The notes: a model not told the origin generated them from the sequence alone. DNA of 7,132 bases from Stenotrophomonas maltophilia (GCA_002435595.1 DJBL01000042.1:1-7132), one strand, 5' to 3'; counted from the first letter of the stretch, positions 1 to 6,186 are shown. Program-made: numbers and translations.

Positions 1-471
1 CGCGGGGCCGAGCCGGTGGTGGCGCCGGCACGGATGGACAGCGAAGGGCTGCTGGCCCTGCCCGAGCTGGCCGACCTGCGCGGACTGGATGCCGGCCTGG
101 TCACCGCGCCGGGAGGACGCGGCATCATCGCCAGCACCCTGGTCGAGCGCGGCGCGCGCCTGCTCCGTGCCGATGTCTACCAGCGCATTGCCCTGCCACT
201 GCCGCCACGCGCCCTGCAACGGCTGCGGCACAGCCCGCGGCCGTGGGTGCTGGCGCTGAGCAGCGGCGAGGCGTTGGCATTGCTGCTGGCCGGGCTGCCG
301 CAGGACCTGCAGGCGCCCCTGCGCCAGGCGATCGTGGTGGCCGCCAGCGCGCGTCTGGCCGAGCAGGCCCAGACAGCAGGCTTTGCGCAGGTGCGCCTGG
401 CCGACGGCCCCCTGCCCCGCCAACTGGCGCAGGCCGCACACGCTGCGATCATCACTTCCGCGCCTACCTGA
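1..471 (+). CDS. hemD: Uroporphyrinogen-III synthase, 3' part (5' end outside window)
   Basis: HemD closes and rearranges hydroxymethylbilane (made by HemC) into uroporphyrinogen III, the common precursor of haem, sirohaem and cobalamin, in the cytoplasm. The frame is open from base 1 and ends at TGA 469-471, giving 156 residues of a family usually near 250, so roughly the first 90-100 residues are missing. The visible part fits the second half of the fold: an APGGRG turn near visible residue 36, followed by LVERGARLLRADVYQR, which is the family's GGxGR...L...GA.V..V.VYxR pattern. The protein ends in an alanine-rich helix (QAAHAAIITSAPT) at about the normal family C-terminus. HemD is poorly conserved in sequence, so the call also rests on hemX and hemY lying directly downstream on the same strand. 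The GTG at 16 is internal and is not taken as the start. Confidence 0.85.
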   Translation, partial: RGAEPVVAPARMDSEGLLALPELADLRGLDAGLVTAPGGRGIIASTLVERGARLLRADVYQRIALPLPPRALQRLRHSPRPWVLALSSGEALALLLAGLPQDLQAPLRQAIVVAASARLAEQAQTAGFAQVRLADGPLPRQLAQAAHAAIITSAPT

Positions 472-579
472 ACAGGCGACGCAGTCGGCCTTGCAGGCCG
501 CGCGGGCGGCGGGTGATGCTGTGCGCCACGTCGCTCGCCAGCTTGTGGATACCCCGGCGCGATCGACAAGGATGCCTGC

Positions 580-1563
580 ATGAACGACGACGTTTCCCCA
601 CCCCCCGCCTCCCGTTCCCTGCGCTGGATCGCGCCGCTTGCGGTCGTGCTGGTGATCGGTGCGGGCGTGGCCTGGGGCTGGACCCGCTGGCAGGCCGAAC
701 AGGCCCGCGAGCTGCAGCGCCAGGCCGACGCCGGGCTGCAGTTGCAGGGCCTGGTGGACAGCGTGGAAGCGCTGCGCCGCGACCAGCGCTCGACCTCGCA
801 GCGGGTGCAGGATGCGGCCGCCACCAACCGCGTGCTGCGCGACGAAATGCTGGGGCTGAGCCAGCGCAACGCGCTGCTGGAAGACAATCTGGCCAAGCTC
901 GCCGACAGCACCCGGCATGGCGCGCAGGCGCTGCAGCTGGAAGAGACCGAACTGCTGCTGGGCCAGGCCGCCCAGCGCCTGGCCTACGCCGACGACGTGG
1001 AAGGCGCCAAGCGCCTGTACGCGCTGGCCGCCAACACCCTGGCCGACGTGCCCGGCAGTGACTACCTCAATGTGCGCCAGGCGCTGATGCAGGAGCGCAA
1101 TGCGGTCGATGCGCTCGGCCCGGGGGTGCGGGTGGGCACGGCCGCGCAGCTGGCGGCCTTCGGCAAGGCGCTGGAGCAGCTGCCGCAGCAGGTGGATGCC
1201 GTCGCCGGCCCCAACACCGCCACGCCCTGGTGGCACCAGGTACTGGCGCCGTTCGTGACCATCACCCCCACCCATACCCAGGGCCCGCTGACCGACGCCG
1301 AGCGCGTGAGCGGCTGGGATGCGCTGCAGCTGGAACTCACCCTGGCGCGGGCGGCGGTGGAGCGCGGCGACCAGCAGGGGTTTACCCATGCGGTGGACCG
1401 GGTGGCCTCGTGGCTGCCGCGGCTGTGGCCGGATTCACCCGCCCTGCGCGAGCGTCGTGCTGAACTGCAGCAACTGCGCATGCGCGTGCTGCAGCCCGCG
1501 CTGCCCGAACTGGGCAGCACCCTGCAGCAACTGCGCTCGATGCGCGATGGAGATGATCGATGA
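580..1563 (+). CDS. hemX: HemX family membrane protein (haem operon)
   Basis: The product has 327 residues. A short Pro/Ser-rich cytoplasmic N-terminus is followed by one membrane segment (about residues 16-34) and a long helical region (about 38-120) rich in Gln, Leu, Arg and Glu that looks like coiled coil. A mostly helical C-terminal domain follows, with the family-like stretch TPWWHQVLAPFVTITPT near its middle. This is the layout of the HemX family (Pfam PF04375). Members are often annotated as uroporphyrinogen-III C-methyltransferase, but I see no SAM-binding methyltransferase motif here, so that EC number should not be transferred. The E. coli protein is about 390 residues, so this one is somewhat shorter. 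The start at ATG 580 is supported by AAGGA at 568-572, seven bases upstream. It follows hemD after 108 bases, and its stop overlaps the hemY start in ATGA at 1560-1563, which implies translational coupling. The role is uncertain: probably a membrane scaffold or accessory in tetrapyrrole synthesis. Confidence 0.88.
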   Translation: MNDDVSPPPASRSLRWIAPLAVVLVIGAGVAWGWTRWQAEQARELQRQADAGLQLQGLVDSVEALRRDQRSTSQRVQDAAATNRVLRDEMLGLSQRNALLEDNLAKLADSTRHGAQALQLEETELLLGQAAQRLAYADDVEGAKRLYALAANTLADVPGSDYLNVRQALMQERNAVDALGPGVRVGTAAQLAAFGKALEQLPQQVDAVAGPNTATPWWHQVLAPFVTITPTHTQGPLTDAERVSGWDALQLELTLARAAVERGDQQGFTHAVDRVASWLPRLWPDSPALRERRAELQQLRMRVLQPALPELGSTLQQLRSMRDGDDR

Positions 1564-2939
1564 AGCCCTTCCAATCCCTTGTGGTGCTGTTGCTGGCCGT
1601 GGCCCTGGGCGTGATCGCCTCGCAGTTCCTGGGCACCGAGCAACTGCGCCAGTTCGGCGAAGTGATCTACCGCTACGGCGGCAACGACTACCGCTCCACG
1701 GTGCCGCAGGTGGCGCTGATGGTGCTGGTCGGGTTGCTGGTGCTGTGGCTGCTGTGGAGCCTGCTGGCCTCCCCGTTCCGCGCCTGGGGCCGGTACCGCC
1801 GCAAGCAGGGCCGCGCCCGCCTGATCGAAGGCATCCAGGCCCATGAGCAGGGCCAGTGGCAGCGGGCTGAAAAGCTGCTGGAGAGCGCGGCCGAAGACAA
1901 GGAGGTGACCGCCGTTGCAATGGTCACCGCGGTCCGCAGTGCGCAGGCGCGCGACGACCAGGCGACCGTCAACCAGTACCTGCAGCGCCTGGCCGGGGAG
2001 GACGCCACCCTGCATGCCCTGCTGCAGGCCGAGCGCCTGCTGGTGCAGGAGCGCCCGGTGGATGCGATCAACCTGCTGGACACCGCCACCATTCAACCGC
2101 TGCCGCCGCGTGGCCTGTGGCTGCGGACCGAAGCGCTGGCCCGCGCCGAGCGCGCGCATGAGGCGTACGGCCAGTTGGGCGCGCTGCGCAAGCAGAAGGT
2201 CCTGCCCGATGAGGCCGTGGCCGAGCTGGAAACCCGCCTGGCCGCGCAGTCGCTGCTGGAAGCGGGCGACGTCAATGCGTTGGCCGCGCAATGGGAAGCC
2301 ACGCCGAAGGCGCTGCGCAGCGATCCGGACGTGGTCTCGGCCTATGCACTGCGTGCCGTGGCGCTGGACTGGGACGAACCGGCCCTGCTCAACATCGAAC
2401 AGGCGCTGGACACGCGCTGGGACGAGTCGCTGGTGACCTTGTACGGGCAGATGCCGGTGGACAAGCTGGCCACGCGCCAGGCCAACCTGCAGCGTTGGCT
2501 GGGCAGCCAGCCGGCCAGCCCGGCACTGCTGCTGGCGCTGGGCCGTGTGGCGACCCGCCAGCGCCAGCACAGCCAGGCCGAGGACTACCTGCACCGCGCG
2601 ATCGCTGCCGGTGCCGGCCCGGCGGCATGGGAAGCGTTGGGCCAGTTGTTCGTGGAGCGTGGCGAACCCGCATTGGCGGCGCAGTGCTTCGCCAATGCCC
2701 TGCGCCAGCAGCGCGGCGACGACAGCATCGCGCTGGCCCGGGCCGATGCGGTTGTGACGCCGCTGGGCCCGGTGGTTCCCGAACGCGCCACCGTGGAAGA
2801 GCAGTCGCTGATGTCACAGCCGTTGCCGGTGCAGCCGGTGCGCCCGGTTGACCGCTTCGATCCGGTGGACCCGGTCGACCCGATCGACCCGCTCGTGCGC
2901 GATGACCGCGACGCATTCGGCAACCCGCGCCTGCCCTGA
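1560..2939 (+). CDS. hemY: HemY family TPR protein (haem operon)
   Basis: The product has 459 residues. Two hydrophobic segments lie near the N-terminus (about 6-20 and 50-70), with a short loop between them. A basic patch (RYRRKQGRAR) then leads into a long helical, TPR-like domain. The clearest repeats are near residues 84-115 (LIEGIQAHEQGQWQRAEKLL) and 320-388. This is the proteobacterial HemY architecture: membrane-anchored with a solenoid in the cytoplasm or periplasm. It is unrelated to the Bacillus HemY protoporphyrinogen oxidase despite the shared symbol. The E. coli protein is about 400 residues. The extra length here is mainly a proline-rich, disordered tail (about 415-459) holding four DPV/DPI/DPL units. 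ATG 1560 overlaps the hemX stop, with GGAG at 1549-1552 as the ribosome-binding site. The molecular function is not firmly known; association with late haem synthesis is inferred from the operon. Confidence 0.9.
   Translation: MKPFQSLVVLLLAVALGVIASQFLGTEQLRQFGEVIYRYGGNDYRSTVPQVALMVLVGLLVLWLLWSLLASPFRAWGRYRRKQGRARLIEGIQAHEQGQWQRAEKLLESAAEDKEVTAVAMVTAVRSAQARDDQATVNQYLQRLAGEDATLHALLQAERLLVQERPVDAINLLDTATIQPLPPRGLWLRTEALARAERAHEAYGQLGALRKQKVLPDEAVAELETRLAAQSLLEAGDVNALAAQWEATPKALRSDPDVVSAYALRAVALDWDEPALLNIEQALDTRWDESLVTLYGQMPVDKLATRQANLQRWLGSQPASPALLLALGRVATRQRQHSQAEDYLHRAIAAGAGPAAWEALGQLFVERGEPALAAQCFANALRQQRGDDSIALARADAVVTPLGPVVPERATVEEQSLMSQPLPVQPVRPVDRFDPVDPVDPIDPLVRDDRDAFGNPRLP
2859..2894 (+). 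repeat. Four 9-bp coding repeats (DPV-DPV-DPI-DPL) in the hemY tail
   Basis: Four in-frame units, gatccggtg, gacccggtc, gacccgatc and gacccgctc, encode HemY residues 434-445 (DPVDPVDPIDPL). They lie in the proline-rich C-terminal tail, after a degenerate related stretch (PVDRF). A 9-bp unit keeps the frame when copies are gained or lost, so the tail could vary in length between strains without inactivating the gene. Third-position differences show the copies are not freshly duplicated. Confidence 0.8.
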
Positions 2940-2962
2940 TTGCGGGCGCTGCATCGGACACG

Positions 2963-2984
2963 GTAGTGCCGGCCGCTGGCCGGC
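2963..2984 (+). repeat. SMAG-type REP element, plus orientation
   Basis: This 22-bp unit reads GTAG, T, stem GCCGGCC, loop GCT, stem GGCCGGC. The GTAG head and the 7-3-7 palindrome match the SMAG subclass of repetitive extragenic palindromes known from Stenotrophomonas maltophilia. It starts 24 bases after the hemY stop and is the left arm of an inverted pair with the unit at 3016-3037. In the hemY mRNA it can form its own hairpin or pair with its partner, which in this repeat class is associated with altered stability of the upstream transcript. Confidence 0.85.
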
Positions 2985-3015
2985 TCCACGCGTATCCGTC
3001 CAAGGTTCATGAAGA

Positions 3016-3037
3016 GCCGGCCAGCGGCCGGCACTAC
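3016..3037 (-). repeat. SMAG-type REP element, minus orientation (identical partner)
   Basis: On the minus strand this reads exactly as the 2963-2984 unit: GTAG head, T, stem GCCGGCC, loop GCT, stem GGCCGGC. The identity continues past the unit on both sides, so 2961-2986 and 3014-3039 are perfect 26-bp inverted arms around a 27-base centre. Confidence 0.85.
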
Positions 3038-3049
3038 CGGCTTCGTGCA

Positions 3050-3071
3050 GCCACCCATGGGGTGGCTCTAC
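3050..3071 (-). repeat. SMAG-type REP element, second stem family
   Basis: On the minus strand this reads GTAG, A, stem GCCACCC, loop CAT, stem GGGTGGC. It keeps the same 22-bp length, GTAG head and 7-3-7 geometry as its neighbours, but the stem sequence differs and so belongs to another SMAG subfamily. It begins 12 bases after the previous unit's head and sits just before the terminator at 3081. Confidence 0.82.
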
Positions 3072-3080
3072 CCGCAATGG

Positions 3081-3107
3081 AAAAGGCCGCCCTTGGGCGG
3101 CCTTTTT
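3081..3107. terminator. Bidirectional rho-independent terminator between hemY and the thiolase gene
   Basis: AAAAGGCCGCC at 3081-3091 pairs with GGCGGCCTTTT at 3096-3106 around a CTTG loop. A run of T follows on the plus strand, and a run of A leads on the other side, which becomes T on the minus strand. It lies between convergent genes, 142 bases after the hemY stop and 21 bases from the thiolase stop, so it can end both transcripts. Confidence 0.85.
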
Positions 3108-3127
3108 GGTTTGCGCATCCGGCTGGA

Positions 3128-4408
3128 TCAGCGTTCGACGATCGCCACCACGCCCATGCCGCCGGCGGTGCAGATCGAGACCAGCGCGCGGCCACCGCCG
3201 CGTTCGGCCAGCTGCTTGGCGGCGGTGGCGATCACGCGTGCGCCGGTGGCGGCGAACGGGTGGCCGGTGGCCAGCGACGACCCCAGCGGGTTGATCCTGG
3301 CCGGATCGATCCGGCCCAGCGGCGCGTCCAGGCCCAGCCGGTTGCGGCAGTAATCTTCGCTTTCCCACGCACGCAGGGTGCACAGCACCTGCGCGGCGAA
3401 GGCTTCGTGGATCTCGTAGATGTCGAAATCCTGCAGGGTCAGGCCGTTGCGCTTGAGCATCTCCGGCACGGCGATGGTGGGGGCCATCAGCAGCCCTTCG
3501 CCGTGCACGAAATCGACCGCCGCCACCTGCGAATCGCGCAGGTAGGCCAGCGGCTCATGGCCATGCGCACGCGCCCATTCCTCGCTGGCCAGCAACACCG
3601 CCGAGGCGCCGTCGGTGAGCGGGGTGGAGTTGGCGGCGGTGAGCGTGCCGCGCCCGGAAACCTTGTCGAAGGCCGGCTTGAGCGTGGCCAGTTTTTCCAG
3701 CGAGGTGTCGGCGCGCAGGATGTTGTCGCGCTCCACGCCGCGGAACGGGGCGATCAGGTCGCTGAAGAAGCCGCGCTCATAGGCGGCGGCCAGCTTCTTG
3801 TGCGAAGACACCGCCCACTCGTCCTGCGAGTCGCGCGAGATGTTCCATTCCTTGGCCATGTCCTCGCAATGGTCGCCCATGCTCTTGCCGGTGCGCGGCT
3901 CGGCCACCCCGGGAAACTCGGGCTTGAGTTCGCTGAGCTTGAAGCCGCGGGTCAGCGCCTTGAGCTTGTCGCCGGTGCTCTTGGCGCGGTTGGCCGCCAG
4001 CAGGCGCGCGCGCAGCTTCTTGCCGTACACGATCGGCACGTCGGAAGTGGTGTCCGAACCGCCGCCGATGCCCGACTCGATCTGGCCCAACGCGATCTTG
4101 TTGGCCACCGCGATGATGGTGTCCAGCGAGGTGCCGCAGGCGCGCTGCATGGTGATGCCCGGGGTGAGCGGGGACAGGCCGGAGGAGAGCGTGGCTTCGC
4201 GGCCGAGGTTCCAGTCGCTGGAGTGCTTGATCACCGCGCCCATCGCCACTTCGCCCAGCTGCTGGCCATGCAGGCCGAAGCGTTCGACCAGCGCACCGAG
4301 CGTGCGTACCGACATGCCGAGGTTGCCGACGTCCGAATAGGCCGTGTTCTGGCGGCAGAACGGGATGCGGACGCCACCGAGGATGGCGACGGGACGGGCG
4401 TTGGGCAT
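3128..4408 (-). CDS. fadI: Acyl-CoA thiolase (acetyl-CoA C-acyltransferase), FadI type
   Basis: Thiolase cleaves 3-ketoacyl-CoA with CoA to give acetyl-CoA and a shortened acyl-CoA, the last step of beta-oxidation, in the cytoplasm. The product has 426 residues. All the expected catalytic elements are present: nucleophilic Cys91 in QRACGTS, HEAFA at 334-338, His383 in TGHPFAATGAR, and Cys413 in CTAGGMG near the C-terminus. The HEAFA form (rather than NEAFA) and the length near 430 match FadI and the beta subunit of trifunctional enzymes, whose active residues in E. coli FadI (436 residues) lie 8-9 positions further on. I chose ATG at 4408 because the homology begins just after it and an AGG lies seven to eight bases upstream. 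ATG 4423, five codons upstream, has no Shine-Dalgarno and is the alternative. No hydratase/dehydrogenase subunit (FadJ) is adjacent. The gene is monocistronic here and divergent from the 4516 gene. Confidence 0.93.
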   Translation of the reverse strand: MPNARPVAILGGVRIPFCRQNTAYSDVGNLGMSVRTLGALVERFGLHGQQLGEVAMGAVIKHSSDWNLGREATLSSGLSPLTPGITMQRACGTSLDTIIAVANKIALGQIESGIGGGSDTTSDVPIVYGKKLRARLLAANRAKSTGDKLKALTRGFKLSELKPEFPGVAEPRTGKSMGDHCEDMAKEWNISRDSQDEWAVSSHKKLAAAYERGFFSDLIAPFRGVERDNILRADTSLEKLATLKPAFDKVSGRGTLTAANSTPLTDGASAVLLASEEWARAHGHEPLAYLRDSQVAAVDFVHGEGLLMAPTIAVPEMLKRNGLTLQDFDIYEIHEAFAAQVLCTLRAWESEDYCRNRLGLDAPLGRIDPARINPLGSSLATGHPFAATGARVIATAAKQLAERGGGRALVSICTAGGMGVVAIVER

Positions 4409-4440
4409 GGAGATACCTGGCATGGGAGGGGTGTCTGCAA

Positions 4441-4469
4441 CATGGCCTGCACGAAGGAGCAGGCATAAT
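4441..4469 (+). promoter_or_regulatory. Possible promoter with an inverted repeat in the divergent intergenic region
   Basis: A CATAAT hexamer at 4464-4469 resembles a -10 box for the plus-strand gene at 4516. No good -35 box stands 17 bases upstream: CATGGC at 4441-4446 is a poor match. An inverted repeat, GCCTGC (4445-4450) and GCAGGC (4459-4464) with an 8-base centre, abuts the hexamer and could be an operator. The 107-bp region must hold the promoters of both divergent genes. I could not identify a convincing minus-strand promoter. Confidence 0.3.
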
Positions 4470-4515
4470 GGGGGCAAGTGTAGCTGCCGCCCTGTGATGG
4501 GCCAACCGTGAAACC

Positions 4516-5403
4516 ATGAGCAAACCCGACCCCGGCATGAATGCCCTTGGCGTACTGGCATTGGAACTGGCCGGCGGCGACGCGCCGCGCCATGCCGCGC
4601 TGTCCTCCGAACAGGCTGGCGAGCTGGCCGAACGCGTCGGCCGCGACCTGGCCAAACTGGTCCCCGGCGTAAGCGGGCTGGACTTCGTGTTCGCCGGCGC
4701 GCATTTCGATCCGGCCGAAGTGCTGCGGCCCGGCTGGCCGATGCACCGCCGCCTGGAAGAACTGCAGATGCGTGCCCCCGGCCGCAGCCAGGGTCCACGC
4801 CTGCTGGCCTTTGGTGCCGGTGCCGACGGCGACGTACCGCTGCCGTTCCAGGCCGATGCGGCCTTGACCGGTGGCGGCCTGCGCGTAGTGCCGTTCCTGT
4901 TGACCGGCACCGAAGTGGCGCAGACCCAGGCCGTGGCCGAGGCACTGGAAGAGGTGCTGCTGGCCCAGGGCATGGCCCAGCCGGACACCGCGTTGCTGGC
5001 GCAGACCGCCTTCGGTGCGCAGATCGAGCATGCGCGCTACTTCACGGTGAACGACCTCGCCGCGATGATGTCCATGCAGTACGACAACCAGGGCCTGGCC
5101 GCGCTGTGGCCGTTGATCGAGACCGCGCTGATGGCCCCACAGCTGGAACAGTGGCTGGACAGCGCGCCGGAGCCGCTGCTTCGATACGCCGATGGCGAAG
5201 TGCGTATGGCGCTGTTCGACCCGGCCGGCTGGTGTGCGTTCTACAACCACGGCACCGGCGATTGCGACCGCCTGCAGGGCATCTACGACCAGTACCTGAT
5301 GCGCCAGCGGCAGATGGCCGCGGTGCTGGAGGCGCACGGCCTGCCGGTGCTGTTCGTGCATTGTGAGGCCGGTCAGGACGCGCGCGCGCTGCTGACCCGA
5401 TAG
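4516..5403 (+). CDS. Conserved-looking hypothetical protein, 295 residues
   Basis: I do not recognise the family. The product has 295 residues with no signal peptide or membrane segment, so it is probably a cytoplasmic alpha/beta protein. Blocks that look constrained are LDFVFAGAHFDPAEVLRPGWPMHRRLEEL (in two parts, about residues 55-83), RLLAFGAGADGDVPLPF (about 95-111), YFTVNDLAAMMSMQYDNQGL (about 175-194) and GWCAFYNHGTGDCD (238-251). It has three cysteines (240, 250, 283), two of them ten residues apart near a histidine (His245), which could be a metal or redox site, but this is only a guess. Codon use is strongly GC-rich at third positions, as in the neighbours, which supports a real gene. 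The ribosome-binding site before ATG 4516 is weak (GTGAAA). Met8 is an alternative start without a better site. It is divergent from the thiolase gene and convergent with sodC. The context does not reveal its role. Confidence 0.85.
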   Translation: MSKPDPGMNALGVLALELAGGDAPRHAALSSEQAGELAERVGRDLAKLVPGVSGLDFVFAGAHFDPAEVLRPGWPMHRRLEELQMRAPGRSQGPRLLAFGAGADGDVPLPFQADAALTGGGLRVVPFLLTGTEVAQTQAVAEALEEVLLAQGMAQPDTALLAQTAFGAQIEHARYFTVNDLAAMMSMQYDNQGLAALWPLIETALMAPQLEQWLDSAPEPLLRYADGEVRMALFDPAGWCAFYNHGTGDCDRLQGIYDQYLMRQRQMAAVLEAHGLPVLFVHCEAGQDARALLTR

Positions 5404-5416
5404 TCGTTGCGCCGCT

Positions 5417-5443
5417 GTTGGATGCCGGCGGCCGCTGGCCGGC
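5417..5443 (+). repeat. Decayed SMAG-like palindrome, plus orientation
   Basis: The sequence GTTG, GA, TGCCGGC, GG, CCGCTGGCCGGC, followed by TC, closely resembles the intact unit at 2963-2984. It has a three-base insertion in the left stem and GTTG in place of the GTAG head. GCCGGC at 5424-5429 can still pair with 5438-5443. It begins 14 bases after the stop of the 4516 gene. I read it as a degenerated copy of the same REP family. Confidence 0.6.
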
Positions 5444-5472
5444 TCGCCGGGACAGCGATATCGAACATGGCA

Positions 5473-5494
5473 GCCACGCACGGCGTGGCCCGAC
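5473..5494 (-). repeat. Degenerate SMAG-like REP element, minus orientation
   Basis: On the minus strand this reads GTCG, G, stem GCCACGC, loop CGT, stem GCGTGGC. It keeps the 22-bp length and perfect 7-3-7 stem-loop of SMAG units, but the head is GTCG instead of GTAG. The stem resembles the GCCACCC family seen at 3050-3071. It faces the decayed plus-oriented copy at 5417. Confidence 0.6.
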
Positions 5495-5503
5495 GAGCAC
5501 CCA

Positions 5504-5533
5504 GAAAAACGCCGGCATCTGCCGGCGTTTTTC
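5504..5533. terminator. Bidirectional rho-independent terminator between the 4516 gene and sodC
   Basis: AAAAACGCCGGC (5505-5516) pairs perfectly with GCCGGCGTTTTT (5521-5532) around an ATCT loop, and the outer G5504-C5533 pair makes the stem 13 bp. T-runs are present in both directions. It lies 101 bases after one stop codon and 18 bases from the sodC stop at 5551, so it should end both convergent transcripts. Confidence 0.9.
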
Positions 5534-5550
5534 GTCATCCATCGCCTCGG

Positions 5551-6186
5551 TTACGGCGCAGCCTTGATCACCGCGCAGGCCAGGCGCGCACCGGCGTTGC
5601 CGGTCGGCTGGGTCTTGTAGTCGTCCGCGTCGGCGTGGACGATCAGGCCGCGGCCGATGATGTCGAAATCATCGCCCTTGCCGATGTTGACGTTGGTGGA
5701 CACGTCGGCGTCGACCACCGCATTGCCCTGGGCATCGGCCTTGATGTTGGGGATGTCACCGCCGTGGTGCGGGCTGGCCGCGACGTTGCCGTGGTCTTCC
5801 TTGGACGGGTTGAAGTGGCCGCCGGCGCTGGCGCCGTCCGGCGCGCTGCAGTCGCCCTTTTCATGGATGTGGAAGCCGTGCTCGGAGTTCGGCTTCAGGC
5901 CGCTGACCTGGCCTTTTACGTGGACCTTGCCATCGACCACGCTGAAGGTCACGTTGCCCTTGGCGGTGCTGTCCTTGGTCGGGGCCAGTTCGGCGACGGC
6001 GCCGTGGTTGGCGTGCGCTTCGCTGGTCATGGCCGGCGGCGCGTCGGTGGTGGCCTCGGCGGTCGGCTGCGCGGCGGTGGCTTCGGCGGCCGGGGTGGCT
6101 TCGGGGGTGGTGTCGGCCGGCTTGTTGCAGGCGGTCAGGCCCAGTGCGGCGATGGCGACGAACAGCGAGGTATGGATCAGACGCAT
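5551..6186 (-). CDS. sodC: Cu/Zn superoxide dismutase, predicted lipoprotein (copy 1)
   Basis: SodC dismutates superoxide to hydrogen peroxide and oxygen in the cell envelope. The product has 211 residues. A lipoprotein signal ends in the lipobox LTAC (17-20), so Cys20 should be lipidated after cleavage; Asn21 at +2 does not signal inner-membrane retention by the E. coli Asp rule. An Ala/Thr/Pro/Glu-rich linker (about 23-60) spaces the enzyme from the membrane. The domain is complete: Cu ligands His106, His108, His124 and His184; Zn ligands His124, His132, His141 and Asp144; disulfide pair Cys113-Cys204; and active-site Arg201 in GNAGARLAC. The ATG at 6186 is preceded by AAGGAG (6193-6198) with six bases between. 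It lies 53 bases downstream of the second sodC with no terminator between, so the two are probably co-transcribed. His58 and His61 in the linker are extra histidines that might aid metal capture (speculative). Confidence 0.95.
   Translation of the reverse strand: MRLIHTSLFVAIAALGLTACNKPADTTPEATPAAEATAAQPTAEATTDAPPAMTSEAHANHGAVAELAPTKDSTAKGNVTFSVVDGKVHVKGQVSGLKPNSEHGFHIHEKGDCSAPDGASAGGHFNPSKEDHGNVAASPHHGGDIPNIKADAQGNAVVDADVSTNVNIGKGDDFDIIGRGLIVHADADDYKTQPTGNAGARLACAVIKAAP

Noticed and set aside
243..1061. 272-codon plus-strand frame across hemD and hemX
   Set aside because: It overlaps both genes in a different frame and is Arg/Gly/Ala-rich without domains; it is a shadow frame.
1062..2594. 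510-codon open frame on the minus strand
   Set aside because: It lies antisense to hemX and hemY, both well supported by operon structure and protein features. Its translation is Arg/Gln/His-rich with no recognisable domain, as expected from high-GC shadow frames.
2966..4468. 500-codon open frame on the plus strand
   Set aside because: It runs through the SMAG repeats and the terminator and is antisense to the thiolase gene. Its translation has no domain that I recognise.
4409..4945. N-terminal extension of the thiolase frame upstream of 4408
   Set aside because: The frame stays open, but thiolase similarity begins right after ATG 4408 and the extra residues are Arg/Pro-rich antisense of the 4516 gene.
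4231..5538. 435-codon open frame on the minus strand
   Set aside because: It overlaps the thiolase start in another frame, the divergent promoter region, the antisense of the 4516 gene and a terminator.
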